Shown: positions 27,264 through 37,184, counted from the first letter of the stretch. The stretch is DNA of 64,000 nt from Citrobacter werkmanii NBRC 105721 (GCA_000759755.1 BBMW01000005.1:248001-312000), one strand, 5' to 3'. Notes: generated from the sequence alone by a model not told the origin. A program made the numbers and translations.

Positions 27264-28021
27264 CTGGCAATAGTCAGTTGGCAGGGTAACTGTTCCAGTT
27301 GTACACGCACGTCCTCATTGAGCCGGGCATCGGTCACAATATCCGTCAGCGCATTCAGATGGGTAACGTTAAACAAAGACCACGCGCCATATTTTGAGCT
27401 GTCTGCCAGCAGTACCCGACGACTGGCGTTGGCAATCAGGTCACGTTTTACTCCGGCCTTTTCTTCCGTCGGCGCGGTGATGCCGCGCGCCAGATCCCAG
27501 CCGTTACAGCTCAAAAACGCGATATCCGGCCAGACGTTTTGCAACAGTTTACGCCCGTGCTCACCGATACAGGACTGGCTGGAGTCATCAATTCGCCCTC
27601 CAATGATCGTCACTTCAATTTGTTTAAATTCGGAGAAAAAAAGCGCGATGTGCAGATCGCTGGTGATGACCCGCAGCGGCAGATGAGTGAGCTGACGAGC
27701 CAGTTCAATCATTGTCGTCCCCGCATCCAGAACAATCGCATCTCCGGCCTTCACCAGGCCTGCCGCCGCGCTGGCGATCGCTTGTTTCTCTTGCAGGTTG
27801 CGCTGCATTTTCTCATGCGTGGTAGGCTGCGATGGGATAAACCGGTTAAGCGTCACCCCGCCATGGGTACGGCTGATCACGCCTTCCTGATCGAGCTTAA
27901 TCAGGTCGCGACGGATGGTCGCCGGCGAGGCGTCCGTCACGGCAACAAGCTGTTCTACCGTCGCCAGATTATGCCCTTTCAGATAATCCATAATCTGTTC
28001 TAACCGATTATATCCCTTCAT
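27260..28021 (-). CDS. DeoR-family transcriptional regulator of the acid-sugar island
   Basis: A 253-residue DeoR-type repressor: N-terminal winged helix ([24 protein letters not shown], about residues 15-38; the RTHGGV wing follows) and a C-terminal sugar-phosphate-sensing DeoRC domain ([36 protein letters not shown]). The ATG at 28021 begins the HTH region at the usual distance. It starts 1 bp after the pdxA2 stop, so it is the third gene of the dtnK-pdxA2-regulator transcript. It probably responds to a phosphorylated intermediate of this pathway. Confidence 0.86.
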   Translation of the reverse strand: MKGYNRLEQIMDYLKGHNLATVEQLVAVTDASPATIRRDLIKLDQEGVISRTHGGVTLNRFIPSQPTTHEKMQRNLQEKQAIASAAAGLVKAGDAIVLDAGTTMIELARQLTHLPLRVITSDLHIALFFSEFKQIEVTIIGGRIDDSSQSCIGEHGRKLLQNVWPDIAFLSCNGWDLARGITAPTEEKAGVKRDLIANASRRVLLADSSKYGAWSLFNVTHLNALTDIVTDARLNEDVRVQLEQLPCQLTIAS

Positions 28022-28022
28022 T

Positions 28023-29009
28023 TTAATCCCGCGTGATTTGCATAGCCAACTGGATGGATACCGCCATGCTCTCAGACTTGGCTTTACCTGTCCAGGCAAT
28101 ATCAAACGCCGTGCCGTGGTCCGCAGAGGTGCGAATAAACGGTAACCCGGCGGTGATATTCACCCCATCATAGAATCCAAGCAATTTTAGCGGAATATGG
28201 CCCTGGTCGTGATACATCGCCACCACCATGTCGTACATCCCCTCATGGCACTGCATAAATACCGTATCCGGTGGGCACGGCCCTGTGACATTCAGCCCCT
28301 GTGCCTGCATGGCCTGGATCGCAGGTCCAACTATTTTGATTTCTTCATCGCCAAACAGGCCGTGTTCTCCGGCATGTGGATTCACCCCTGCCACCGCAAT
28401 GCGCGGGCTTTCATACCCGACACGGCGCAGAAAATCATGTGCTACCTGAATAACGGTTTTCACCCGCGCCTCGCTGAGCGTATCGAGAAATTTCCGTAGC
28501 GCAATATGGGTAGTGACATGAATGACTTTGAGCTGATCGGTATACAGCACCATCGCGTAATCTTTACTGTTAGTCAGTTGCGCCAGCAGTTCGGTATGGC
28601 CAGGATAAGGGTGACCCGCCAGATGCAACGCTTCTTTATTTAGCGGCGCGGTGGCTATCGCTTTCACTTCGCCATTCAGCGCCAGCGCGGTGGCACGCTT
28701 AATACAGCGATAGGCCAGATCGCCTGCCTGTGCCTGCACCACGCCGGGTTCAAGGGCGCCCGGGTCGGCAAGGGGTTCATCGATCACATTGATAATCCCC
28801 GCCGAAAATTGCGCCTGCGCCACATGATCAATGACCCGCAGTTCCGCTGCTGGCGTAATGTTTAATGCCTGAATCCGCCGCAAGGTCTGCGCGCAGCCGA
28901 CCACCACAACCGGTGCGCCTGAGAGCGGATCCTCTGTCAGTGATTTGATAATAATCTCCGGTCCGATACCTGCCGGGTCGCCCATGGTTACCGCAATAAC
29001 GTTATTCAC
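28023..29009 (-). CDS. pdxA2: PdxA2-type 4-phosphoerythronate/4-phosphothreonate dehydrogenase
   Basis: A 328-residue PdxA-family NAD-dependent metal enzyme. Metal-binding elements are visible: GHTELLAQ (His), HDQGHIPLK (His/Gln/Lys) and the N-terminal [11 protein letters not shown]. Linked to a DUF1537 kinase, such PdxA2 proteins oxidise D-threonate 4-phosphate (or the D-erythronate form) and decarboxylate it to dihydroxyacetone phosphate, rather than acting in vitamin B6 synthesis. Its ATG overlaps the end of the kinase gene by 8 bp. The exact stereochemistry of the substrate cannot be read here. Confidence 0.85.
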   Translation of the reverse strand: MNNVIAVTMGDPAGIGPEIIIKSLTEDPLSGAPVVVVGCAQTLRRIQALNITPAAELRVIDHVAQAQFSAGIINVIDEPLADPGALEPGVVQAQAGDLAYRCIKRATALALNGEVKAIATAPLNKEALHLAGHPYPGHTELLAQLTNSKDYAMVLYTDQLKVIHVTTHIALRKFLDTLSEARVKTVIQVAHDFLRRVGYESPRIAVAGVNPHAGEHGLFGDEEIKIVGPAIQAMQAQGLNVTGPCPPDTVFMQCHEGMYDMVVAMYHDQGHIPLKLLGFYDGVNITAGLPFIRTSADHGTAFDIAWTGKAKSESMAVSIQLAMQITRD

Positions 29010-30246
29010 TCATTTTCTCCTCAATAGCATGCAAAACCTGACGCAGGGTCGTCTCGTCACCAAAACCACCTGCTTTTGTCATAACCGGGCGTTGCCAGCG
29101 GCCGCCGGCAAAATGACCGTACGGTACGCACTGAGCCACACGGTCGGTAATACGAAATCCCGTTGCCTCCAGCGCTTCAGCAACCGCCATAGCAACATCG
29201 CCGCCGGAGAGATACAGCGCGGCGGGTGAAACATCATCTAAAACCTGTCGGGTAAGTTGCCCAAGGAATTGGCAGATTTTTTCGCCCAACTGAGCGCGAC
29301 TCACCTGCCAGCACGCGCACAGATGTGGAATATGGTGCCGCGCTTCTTTATCAGGACAGGTGTGAACAATGCAGTGTTTACCGGATGCCAGAACGCCAAT
29401 AATGCGGGCGACGTGCGCGTCCATAGTCCCCTTGAACATATCCTCGATGTCGATGAATACCGTCTCCACCTGCTGATCCCGGCTCACGGCCGCAATCTGA
29501 CGTTGAGCAATTTCACTCATTGAGCCCACAATCGCCAGTAAACGCTGGGCAGAGACCGTCTGGACTCGGCGAGCCAGTGCGTCACAAATTCCGGCCGAGC
29601 CCACCAACAGCGGCGAATCATTTCGCTTCATCACTTCACCGACAATGGCATCAAGATCCGCATTACTCTGCGCATCAACCACCCAAATCTGCGACATATC
29701 AACACTTGGTTCTTGCAGGCGTTGTAAACCGTCACTCAATGACATCGTCCGACATTTGATGGAGGTTTGTGCCTGAAGTACCGCACAGATATCAGCGCTG
29801 GCGACCGGCGTTTTCGGGTCGCTGGCAAATTCGGTTTCAGTGACCGGAACGCCGTGGACGAGACAGAGCCCCTGTTCAGTCGTCCGGCCAGCCTGGGGAT
29901 ACGCTGGCGCAACAATGGCCAGATTTTTACCCGTCACCTGCATGAGCGCATCCACTTCGGCCCCAGGATTACCGCGTAAAGTGGAATCCATTTTCTTTAG
30001 CCACAGTGCCCGCGAATCGGCATGACAGGCGAGCGCTAAAGCATTCACGCGGGCCGCTGCCTGCGGCGCATCCAGCGCACGGCTATCACTATTCACGATC
30101 AGTACGTCGGTCTCTTCGGCACAGGGCAACGTAAAGGCGACATTGACCGTCATTCCCGTCAGCGCCAGGCTGACCCCCGCATCGTTTCCGCCGGTAAAGT
30201 CGTCGGCGATAACCAGGATTTGCGGGTTTGCTACATGTTTACTCAT
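29002..30246 (-). CDS. dtnK: Four-carbon acid sugar kinase (DUF1537, DtnK-like)
   Basis: A 414-residue kinase of the DUF1537 family that phosphorylates acid sugars such as D-threonate or D-erythronate at O4. The N-terminal substrate domain has LVIADDFTGGNDAGV-like IADDFTGGNDAG, KKMDSTLRGNPGAE and APAYPQAGR; the C-terminal nucleotide domain has LYLSGGDVA and GGFG. The ATG at 30246 follows a GGAG; the longer frame to 30288 is not supported. The gene symbol reflects the DtnK-PdxA2 pairing described in related bacteria; D-erythronate or L-threonate specificity is possible. Confidence 0.82.
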   Translation of the reverse strand: MSKHVANPQILVIADDFTGGNDAGVSLALTGMTVNVAFTLPCAEETDVLIVNSDSRALDAPQAAARVNALALACHADSRALWLKKMDSTLRGNPGAEVDALMQVTGKNLAIVAPAYPQAGRTTEQGLCLVHGVPVTETEFASDPKTPVASADICAVLQAQTSIKCRTMSLSDGLQRLQEPSVDMSQIWVVDAQSNADLDAIVGEVMKRNDSPLLVGSAGICDALARRVQTVSAQRLLAIVGSMSEIAQRQIAAVSRDQQVETVFIDIEDMFKGTMDAHVARIIGVLASGKHCIVHTCPDKEARHHIPHLCACWQVSRAQLGEKICQFLGQLTRQVLDDVSPAALYLSGGDVAMAVAEALEATGFRITDRVAQCVPYGHFAGGRWQRPVMTKAGGFGDETTLRQVLHAIEEKMSE

Positions 30247-30288
30247 CCATGCTCCGGGTCGGTGTGTGTTGCTTATGATTATATTCAA

Positions 30289-30322
30289 TCACATTTGATT
30301 AAATGTGAGCAAGCTCAAGTTA
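30289..30322. promoter_or_regulatory. Divergent control region of the acid-sugar island: palindrome and CRP-like site
   Basis: A perfect inverted repeat TCACATTT-gatt-AAATGTGA (30289..30308) lies between the two divergent operons and is a good candidate operator for the DeoR-type regulator. Its right arm is also the left half of a CRP-like site, AAATGTGAGCAAGCTCAAGT (30301..30320), which fits TGTGA-N6-TCA. Overlap of the two would let catabolite activation and repression compete. Confidence 0.55.
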
Positions 30323-30414
30323 TTCGGTTCCGCGATAAATTATAAATTTAGCCCATGATGAAATCGTTCCTGAATCACAGTGAGCGAATTCAATCACTCA
30401 AACAGGAGAATGTT

Positions 30415-31572
30415 GTGGCAACAATTAATAGCACCGTAATCAGCGGCTCACATGCCATCCCCGCGCTGGAGCCATTACTGAGTGGGAAACGCCAGCTGCT
30501 ACTGGTGACTGATGGCAATATTGTCCGACTGGATGCGGTGGCGCAGATCCGCACCCTGCTGGCTAATGATGGCCGCCAGGTGACGCTGATTGACAACGTA
30601 CCGGCCGAACCGGGACATCATGACGTCAGCGCACTCATCAAACGGGTCGCTGACCTCAATGTGGAGATGGTGATCGGTATTGGGGGCGGTAGCGTACTGG
30701 ACGTGGCCAAGCTGCTCTCTGTCCTGTGTCATCCAGACTCTCCCTCGCTGGAGGCCATGCTGGCTGGCGAGAAACCGCAACAACGTGTGGCCTGCGTACT
30801 TATCCCTGCCACCGCCGGGACAGGTTCAGAAGCCACCCCAAACGCAATACTGGCAATCCCGGAACAAAACACCAAGACAGGCATCATCTCCCCGGTGCTG
30901 TTGCCGGATTATGTCGCCCTGCTACCGGAACTCACTACCAGTATGCCTGCGCACATTGCCTCATCAACCGGCATTGACGCGCTATGCCATCTGATTGAGT
31001 GCTTTACAGCGACTATTGCCAATCCGGTCAGTGACAACGCTGCGCTCATCGGTTTACAGAAATTACTGAAGAATATCGAAACGTCGGTCAATGAACCGAA
31101 CAATTTGCTGGCGAAACTGGAAATGCTATGGGCGTCGTATTATGGCGGCGTGGCGATTAATCATGCCGGGACTCACCTGGTCCACGCACTCTCATACCCG
31201 CTGGGGGGGCGGTATCATCTACCTCACGGCGTTGCCAATGCGATTTTGTTGGCGCCCTGCATGCGGGTGGTTCGCCCTTATGCCGTCGACAAGTTCGCCC
31301 AGGTCTGGGATCTGGTACCGGATGCCGATCTTACCCTGAATGCTGAAGAAAAATCACATGCGCTGGTGGCCTGGTTTTCTGCCCTCGTGAAACGTCTCAA
31401 CCTTCCCGATAACCTGGCAACGCTCGGCGTCCCGTACGCAGACATTCCCGCGCTGGCCGATGCCGCGCTAAACGTGAAACGCCTGATGAATAACGCTCCC
31501 TGCCAGGTGAGCCATGATGATGTTCAGGCCATTTACCAAACTCTGTTTCCCGATCTGATCACAAAGGAGTGA
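30415..31572 (+). CDS. Iron-containing alcohol dehydrogenase
   Basis: A 385-residue group III metal-dependent alcohol dehydrogenase. NAD-binding GIGGGSVLDVAKL (around residue 83) and metal-ligand residues in STGIDALCHLIECF and YHLPHGVANA are visible. The GTG at 30415 is chosen because AGGAG lies 6 nt upstream; the in-frame ATG at 30355 has no ribosome site and would cross the promoter region. First gene of the rightward operon of the island. It may reduce an aldehyde released by the adjacent lyase or oxidise a sugar acid; the substrate is unknown. Confidence 0.85.
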   Translation: MATINSTVISGSHAIPALEPLLSGKRQLLLVTDGNIVRLDAVAQIRTLLANDGRQVTLIDNVPAEPGHHDVSALIKRVADLNVEMVIGIGGGSVLDVAKLLSVLCHPDSPSLEAMLAGEKPQQRVACVLIPATAGTGSEATPNAILAIPEQNTKTGIISPVLLPDYVALLPELTTSMPAHIASSTGIDALCHLIECFTATIANPVSDNAALIGLQKLLKNIETSVNEPNNLLAKLEMLWASYYGGVAINHAGTHLVHALSYPLGGRYHLPHGVANAILLAPCMRVVRPYAVDKFAQVWDLVPDADLTLNAEEKSHALVAWFSALVKRLNLPDNLATLGVPYADIPALADAALNVKRLMNNAPCQVSHDDVQAIYQTLFPDLITKE

Positions 31573-31575
31573 ACA

Positions 31576-32460
31576 ATGAGCAGCAAAATTCGTGGCGTAC
31601 TGACCGCCATAGTGACCCCATTTGACCACGAAGGCGGTCTGAATCTCAGTGAGCTTAAAAACCAGGTCAACCGCCAGCTTCGTGCCGGAAACGGTATTTT
31701 CTGCGGCGGCACCAACGGCGAGTTTTTTGTGCTTAACGAGGAGGAAAAAATCGCCGTTACCCGGACCTGCGTGGAAGAAGTTGCCGGTCACGCGCATGTT
31801 GTGGCGCATATTGGCGAAATATCAACCCGCGATACTATCCGTCTGGGTAAGCAGGTAGAAAAACTGGGTGTCGATGCCGTATCGGTCATTACTCCGTATT
31901 TTGTCCCGCTGAAACAACATGAGTTGATTGCCCACTATACAGCGATCGCCGACGCGTTAACAGTTCCCGTTTTTCTTTACAACATTCCGGCGCGTACGGG
32001 CAATACCATTGAGCCCGCAACGGCAAGAACGCTCGCGGCGCACCCCAACATCATTGGAATCAAAGACAGCGCGGGCAGCTATGAGAGCCTGAGCGGATTC
32101 CTGGATGCCGTCAAAGATATCGACGGATTCGATGTACTGAATGGCCCCGACTCGCTGATTCACCAGGGTTTTGTCGACGGCTGTTCCGCTTGTATCTCCG
32201 GGCTGGCAAACGTCGCGCCTGATGAAATCAACGCTATCTGGTCACGGTTTAACGCGGGCGATGTCGCCGGATCGCACCAGGCTCAGGAGAGCGTTACGGG
32301 TCTGCGCACCGATCTTTACAAGGTGGCCTTCTCGCCTGCCGCAGTTAAAAAAGCATTACAAATCATGGGACATGATGTCGGCGCCAGCCGTTACGCTGTC
32401 ACGTTTGATGAGCAGCAGGAAATCCAGATCCAGCAAATTATCAATAACTATCTGCGATAA
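31576..32460 (+). CDS. Dihydrodipicolinate synthase/N-acetylneuraminate lyase family protein
   Basis: A 294-residue class I aldolase or dehydratase. The pyruvate-binding GGTNGEFF (about residues 44-51), the conserved Tyr in FLYNIPARTGN and the Schiff-base Lys in IIGIKDSAGSY are present. Members of this family outside lysine synthesis cleave 2-keto-3-deoxy sugar acids to pyruvate and an aldehyde (YagE, YjhH) or dehydrate sugar acids. It lies 3 bp after the alcohol dehydrogenase gene, so an aldol product could pass directly to that enzyme; this link is inference. It is not dapA. Confidence 0.85.
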   Translation: MSSKIRGVLTAIVTPFDHEGGLNLSELKNQVNRQLRAGNGIFCGGTNGEFFVLNEEEKIAVTRTCVEEVAGHAHVVAHIGEISTRDTIRLGKQVEKLGVDAVSVITPYFVPLKQHELIAHYTAIADALTVPVFLYNIPARTGNTIEPATARTLAAHPNIIGIKDSAGSYESLSGFLDAVKDIDGFDVLNGPDSLIHQGFVDGCSACISGLANVAPDEINAIWSRFNAGDVAGSHQAQESVTGLRTDLYKVAFSPAAVKKALQIMGHDVGASRYAVTFDEQQEIQIQQIINNYLR

Positions 32461-32471
32461 ACCCTTATACG

Positions 32472-32487
32472 GCGGCGGTAACGCCGC
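32472..32487 (+). other. Intercistronic hairpin
   Basis: GCGGCG-gtaa-CGCCGC forms a perfect 6-bp stem with a 4-nt loop between the lyase and hydroxyacid dehydrogenase genes. No T-run follows. It may be a processing or stability element within the operon. Confidence 0.4.
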
Positions 32488-32507
32488 TTAACCAACAGGA
32501 TTGTGTT

Positions 32508-33458
32508 ATGAACGTCATCTGTACATCACCTTCATTTGCCAAATACGATCAACAACCGATCGCGCAGCTAAAAGAAGTCGGCCTGGAATTAATAATGTTG
32601 CCAGCGGATGCAGGGTTGGAAGCGCTTGAACCCCATCTCAAAGAAACGGTGGCGATGATTGTCGCCTTTACCGATGTCAATGCGAAATTGCTGGCTGCGG
32701 CCCCAAATCTGAAGATCGTCTGCAAACACGGCGTAGGCGTTGATAATATCGATCTCAATGCGACGCGCGAAAAAGGCATTTATGTCACCAATGTGCCTGA
32801 TGCCAATAAACATGCCGTTGCCGATTTTGCCTTTTCCTTGATCCTCAACTGCGCGCGCCAGCTCCCACAGGCTATTGAACAAACCCGGGCCGGTCACTGG
32901 CCACGCATCTTCGCCTCCGATGTGTATGGCAAAACCATAGGTATTATTGGATTAGGTAACATAGGTAAACAGGTTGCGCTACGCGCCCGGGGATTCAATA
33001 TGCGCGTATTGGCGTATGACGCCTGGCAGGACGCGCAGTTTGCCAAAGAGAATCGGGTTGAGTACGTCTCGCTCGACGAATTAACGGAACAAAGCGATTT
33101 CATAACCCTGCATACGCCTCTTACCCCTGAAACCAAAGATCTCTTTGATTTCGCGCGTATTAATAAAATGAAGCCCAGCAGTTATCTCATCAACGTGTCG
33201 CGGGGCGGCGTAGTGAATGAGGAGGATCTGCTGCAGGCGTTGACCGAAGGGGTGATTAAAGGAGCTGCCGCCGATGTCTTTTTACATGAGCCATGCGATT
33301 CGCATCCCTTGTTTTCCCTCGATAACTTCATTCCCACCGCACACATTGCAGGATACACCGAGGGCGCCATCAGCAATATTGGCGAGCAATGTGTTCATAA
33401 TATTATTGAGTCTGTCATACATCAGCATAAACCGAAAAATATCATGAATGAATTATAA
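32508..33458 (+). CDS. D-2-hydroxyacid dehydrogenase (phosphoglycerate dehydrogenase-like)
   Basis: A 316-residue NAD-dependent dehydrogenase. The Rossmann motif IGIIGLGNIGKQVALRA starts near residue 145; catalytic Arg is in INVSRGGVVNE, Glu in the following helix region and His in PTAHIAGYTEGA. Members reduce glyoxylate, hydroxypyruvate or other 2-keto acids, or oxidise D-2-hydroxy acids. In this operon it could act on the keto acid or on a sugar acid feeding the kinase. It is separate from SerA, lacking the C-terminal ACT domain. Confidence 0.85.
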   Translation: MNVICTSPSFAKYDQQPIAQLKEVGLELIMLPADAGLEALEPHLKETVAMIVAFTDVNAKLLAAAPNLKIVCKHGVGVDNIDLNATREKGIYVTNVPDANKHAVADFAFSLILNCARQLPQAIEQTRAGHWPRIFASDVYGKTIGIIGLGNIGKQVALRARGFNMRVLAYDAWQDAQFAKENRVEYVSLDELTEQSDFITLHTPLTPETKDLFDFARINKMKPSSYLINVSRGGVVNEEDLLQALTEGVIKGAAADVFLHEPCDSHPLFSLDNFIPTAHIAGYTEGAISNIGEQCVHNIIESVIHQHKPKNIMNEL

Positions 33459-33523
33459 CATTGTGGAGAATACTGTAGCCTTCCCACAATAATAAAAATG
33501 AACATCTACCATGGGCCTGATAT

Positions 33524-34843
33524 ATGAATAATTTTGCAGAGAAATCCCGAATCCGCTGGTGGATTGCGGGATTAATGTGGCTTGCTATTGCAATTAATTA
33601 TATTGACCGAACGGTATTATCTGCGGCTGCCCCGCATCTCATCGACGAACTAAAACTCGACCCTGAAATGATGGGTTTTATAATGGCAGCTTTCTTCTGG
33701 TCATACTCGCTCTTACAAATACCCGCAGGCTGGTTTGCCGACCGCTTCGGGCAGAAAAAAGGATTGGGTTTTGCCGTTGCATGGTGGTCAATCGCCACGT
33801 CTATGATGGGATTAGCCACCGGATTTAAATCACTCCTCGCCTTGCGGCTTGCCCTCGGTGTCGGTGAAGCCGCGGCATACCCAAGCAACGCAGGCATCGC
33901 GGCTCGCTGGTTCCCTGACAGTGAGAGAGCGACCGTTTCCGGACTCTTTGACAGCGCCTCTAAATTCGGCGGCGCGGTGGCAATGCCGCTGATCGTCTGG
34001 ATGATTTACCAGTTTGACTGGCGAATGACGTTTCTCATCATTGGTAGCGTCGGGATTATCTGGGTTATTGCCTGGTATTTTATTTATACGGAAAATCCAG
34101 AAGACCACAAAAAAATCAGCACCAGCGAAGTTAAGCATATTCGTGAAGGTCAAAAACAAAAGCACGGTGATAAATCTGTGCTGCCTATGCGCTGGTATAA
34201 ATTGCTGCGTTATCGCAATATCTGGGCGATGTGTATTGGTTTCTTTACCATCAACTATACTTCCTATTTCTTTATTACCTGGTTGCCTACTTATCTGGTA
34301 AAAGACAAAGGTATGGATTTCATTAAAATGGGAATGGTTGCCGCATTGCCGTTACTCTGCGGAATGGTGATCGAGGTCATCGCCGGCTGGGCATCTGACC
34401 GTATGGTGCATAAGCGAATTTTGTCACTGACGGCTACGCGTAAACTCTTTCTGACCATTGGTTTGTTGATGGCGTTATGCATTGGTTTTGCCCCCTTTAC
34501 CGACTCGGTGTATATGACCGTCTTTTTACTGTGCGTCGCAAAATCTGGTACCACGGTCGCCGCATCACAGGTATGGGCGCTCCCAGGAGACGTTGCGCCT
34601 AAAAACAGCGTCTCGATCGTGGCTGGATTGCAGAATACCGTTTCCAACATGGGCGGCGCTGTAGGGCCGATAATTACAGGGGCGATCGTTGCCGCCACGG
34701 GTTCATTTACCTGGGCGCTGGTTTTTTCAGCCGCATTAGTCGTGGTAGGGATTCTGAACTATCTGTTTTTGATGGGTAAAGTTGAACCAATTATCGACAG
34801 TGAACATGAAGCACTGTGTATGAAAGAAGCACAACAGCACTAA
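33524..34843 (+). CDS. MFS permease, anion:cation symporter family (sugar-acid transporter)
   Basis: A 439-residue, 12-helix major facilitator. The N-terminal segment RWWIAGLMWLAIAINYIDRT and the WFADRFGQKKG loop between helices 2 and 3 are typical of the ACS family, which includes galactonate (DgoT), glucarate and tartrate permeases. Last gene of the rightward operon, 65 bp after the dehydrogenase, and therefore the likely importer of the island's substrate. Specificity cannot be decided from sequence. Confidence 0.88.
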   Translation: MNNFAEKSRIRWWIAGLMWLAIAINYIDRTVLSAAAPHLIDELKLDPEMMGFIMAAFFWSYSLLQIPAGWFADRFGQKKGLGFAVAWWSIATSMMGLATGFKSLLALRLALGVGEAAAYPSNAGIAARWFPDSERATVSGLFDSASKFGGAVAMPLIVWMIYQFDWRMTFLIIGSVGIIWVIAWYFIYTENPEDHKKISTSEVKHIREGQKQKHGDKSVLPMRWYKLLRYRNIWAMCIGFFTINYTSYFFITWLPTYLVKDKGMDFIKMGMVAALPLLCGMVIEVIAGWASDRMVHKRILSLTATRKLFLTIGLLMALCIGFAPFTDSVYMTVFLLCVAKSGTTVAASQVWALPGDVAPKNSVSIVAGLQNTVSNMGGAVGPIITGAIVAATGSFTWALVFSAALVVVGILNYLFLMGKVEPIIDSEHEALCMKEAQQH

Positions 34844-34863
34844 TCCCGCGCGCTTGCGGTTTT

Positions 34864-34889
34864 CCCGGTCAGTCATCGTACTGGCCGGG
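34864..34889 (+). terminator. Hairpin after the acid-sugar operon
   Basis: CCCGGTCAGT / ACTGGCCGGG forms a 10-bp stem with one G-T pair and a 6-nt loop, 21 bp after the permease stop. There is no clear T-run. Confidence 0.5.
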
Positions 34890-35025
34890 GTTACGCACTC
34901 CTCTCATAGGCAACCGTCTTCCCCAGCCAAACAACGTGATCTCAATCACAAAATGATTGTATTTTCGCCAGAAAACGTTTTAAGATCGATGCCTCTCCTT
35001 TTCGCAGTTAACCCGATTTATCGAT

Positions 35026-36222
35026 ATGACAACAGACACTGTTTCCCGCAAGGTGGCGTGGCTACGTGTAGTTACGCTTGCCATTGCCGGTTTTATTTTC
35101 AATACCACAGAGTTTGTCCCTGTCGGTTTGCTGTCCGACATCGCGCAAAGTTTTAATATGCAGACCGCGCAGGTCGGGATCATGCTGACAATCTACGCCT
35201 GGGTTGTTGCCTTAATGTCGCTTCCCTTCATGCTGCTTACCAGCCAGATGGAACGACGCAAGCTCCTGATCTGTCTGTTTGTGGTGTTTATTGCCAGCCA
35301 TGTGCTCTCTTTCCTGGCATGGAATTTCACCGTGCTGGTGATTAGCCGTATTGGTATCGCCTTTGCACACGCTATTTTCTGGTCCATTACCGCATCGCTG
35401 GCAATTCGCCTGGCCCCGGCAGGAAAACGTGCGCAGGCGCTTAGCCTGATTGCTACCGGCACCGCACTGGCAATGGTGCTGGGTCTGCCTATCGGGCGTA
35501 TCGTCGGTCAGTATTTTGGCTGGCGCACCACATTCTTTGCTATCGGCATGGGGGCGTTAGTCACCCTGCTTTGCCTGATTAAGTTACTGCCTAAATTGCC
35601 CAGCGAACACTCCGGTTCACTTAAAAGTTTGCCGGTGTTATTCCACCGTCCGGCGTTGATGAGCCTGTATGTGCTGACGGTGATTGTGGTCACCGCCCAC
35701 TACACGGCTTATAGCTACATTGAACCGTTTGTACAGACCGTCGCCGGACTGAGCGCCAACTTTGCTACCGTGCTGCTACTGATTCTGGGCGGCGCGGGTA
35801 TTATTGGTAGTGTGATATTTGGCAAACTGGGTAATCTACATGCTTCCATACTCATCAGTAGCGCCATTGCCCTGCTGACGGTATGCCTGGTGCTCCTATT
35901 GCCAGCCGCTGACAGCGAAATGCACCTCGCTATCCTCAGTATTTTCTGGGGCATTGCTATTATGTTGATCGGTCTTGGCATGCAGGTAAAAGTGCTGGCG
36001 CTGGCCCCGGATGCCACCGATGTCGCAATGGCACTGTTCTCCGGTATCTTTAATATCGGCATTGGCGCTGGCGCGCTGGTGGGTAATCAGGTGAGTTTAC
36101 ACTGGTCGATGTCAACGATTGGTTATACAGGCGCAGTACCTGCCGTTGTTGCGTTGGTATGGTCGGTGATAATCTTTCGCAAATGGCCGATATCGCTCGA
36201 AGAGCAGCCACAGCATTCATAA
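35026..36222 (+). CDS. sotB: Sugar efflux transporter SotB
   Basis: A 398-residue MFS exporter of the DHA1 type that removes arabinose, IPTG and related sugars in E. coli (YdeA). It begins [20 protein letters not shown] with the motif [14 protein letters not shown] characteristic of the family, and twelve helices are evident. It is conserved next to marC as in E. coli. The gene ends in a shared bidirectional terminator with marC. Confidence 0.94.
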   Translation: MTTDTVSRKVAWLRVVTLAIAGFIFNTTEFVPVGLLSDIAQSFNMQTAQVGIMLTIYAWVVALMSLPFMLLTSQMERRKLLICLFVVFIASHVLSFLAWNFTVLVISRIGIAFAHAIFWSITASLAIRLAPAGKRAQALSLIATGTALAMVLGLPIGRIVGQYFGWRTTFFAIGMGALVTLLCLIKLLPKLPSEHSGSLKSLPVLFHRPALMSLYVLTVIVVTAHYTAYSYIEPFVQTVAGLSANFATVLLLILGGAGIIGSVIFGKLGNLHASILISSAIALLTVCLVLLLPAADSEMHLAILSIFWGIAIMLIGLGMQVKVLALAPDATDVAMALFSGIFNIGIGAGALVGNQVSLHWSMSTIGYTGAVPAVVALVWSVIIFRKWPISLEEQPQHS

Positions 36223-36225
36223 AAA

Positions 36226-36262
36226 ACGGGCCTGGTATAAGACAATACCGGGCCCGTTTTTT
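36226..36262. terminator. Bidirectional terminator between sotB and marC
   Basis: Long GC-rich stem ACGGGCC(T)GGTAT / ATACC(G)GGCCCGT with A-run on the left and T-run on the right serves both convergent genes. Confidence 0.85.
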
Positions 36263-36927
36263 TAAGCGTAACTTTTAATAATTTCCAGCACACCGTTAAT
36301 AATAAACTGCACGCCCATACACACCAGCAGGAAGCCCATCAGGCGCGAAATAGCTTCTATACCGCCTTTGCCTACCAAACGCATAATCCCACCGGAACTG
36401 CGTAAACAACCCCACAGGATAACGCCGACAACCGCAAAAATTATCGGCGGCGCAACCATAATTACCCAATCAGGAAATTCGGAACCATGACGTACGGTTG
36501 ATGCCGAGCTGATAATCATGGCTATCGTACCCGGACCGGCGGTGCTTGGCATTGCCAGCGGTACAAATGCAATATTGGCAGTCGGTTCGTCTTCCAGCTC
36601 CTCTGATTTGCTTTTCGCCTCTGGAGACTCATGCGCCTTCTGCTGTGGAAACAACATCCGAAAACCGATAAACGCAACGATTAACCCACCTGCAATACGT
36701 AATCCGGGGATCGAAATCCCGAAGGTATTCATCACCAGCTGCCCGGCATAGTACGCCACCATCATGATGGCAAACACATACACAGACGCCATCAGGGACT
36801 GACGGTTACGCTCTGCGCTGTTCATATTACCGGCAAGGCCAAGAAACAACGCCACGGTGGTTAACGGGTTTGCCAACGGTAACAGGACTACCAGCCCCAG
36901 CCCTATTGCTTTAAACAAGTCCATCAT
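36262..36927 (-). CDS. marC: UPF0056 inner-membrane protein MarC
   Basis: A 221-residue membrane protein with six predicted helices, nearly identical in length and sequence pattern to E. coli MarC ([35 protein letters not shown]). It was once thought to take part in multiple antibiotic resistance, but deletion studies do not support this; its function is unknown. It is divergent from marRAB across the mar operator region. Confidence 0.94.
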   Translation of the reverse strand: MMDLFKAIGLGLVVLLPLANPLTTVALFLGLAGNMNSAERNRQSLMASVYVFAIMMVAYYAGQLVMNTFGISIPGLRIAGGLIVAFIGFRMLFPQQKAHESPEAKSKSEELEDEPTANIAFVPLAMPSTAGPGTIAMIISSASTVRHGSEFPDWVIMVAPPIIFAVVGVILWGCLRSSGGIMRLVGKGGIEAISRLMGFLLVCMGVQFIINGVLEIIKSYA

Positions 36928-37085
36928 AATGTCATCTTTCCTGTGCGTTAATCGTCAACGGCAAGTATAAGGTGAAAGCCGAGTGATAAGCCATTTTCAC
37001 GGTGTAAGGATTCATTTTTCGCCCGCGCCTATAACCCATAATTATCAGACCGTTAAAATTATATACGTCAGTTGATGAGCCTGCT

Positions 37086-37105
37086 GATTTAGCAAAACGT
37101 GGCAT
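37086..37105 (+). promoter_or_regulatory. marbox upstream of marRAB
   Basis: GATTTAGCAAAACGTGGCAT matches the E. coli marbox bound by MarA, SoxS and Rob to activate marRAB. It lies directly upstream of the -35 box. Confidence 0.9.
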
Positions 37106-37121
37106 TTGCCGACCCATTCAT

Positions 37122-37182
37122 TTGACTTATATTTGCCTAAGCAATAATATCAGCCGTGACTAACTACTTGCCAGGGCAACCA
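37122..37182 (+). promoter_or_regulatory. marRAB promoter and MarR operator (marO)
   Basis: The -35 box TTGACT (37122..37127) and -10 box TAATAT (37145..37150) are 17 bp apart. MarR site I, ATTTGCCTAAGCAATAAT (37131..37148), lies between them and site II, TACTTGCCAGGGCAACCA (37165..37182), ends 2 bp before the GTG start. Site I differs from E. coli in its centre (CTAAG rather than CTGGG). Confidence 0.9.
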
Positions 37183-37184
37183 TT

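Noticed and set aside
34041-34301. Forward frame inside the MFS permease gene
   Set aside because: Shadow of the permease in another frame, without homology.
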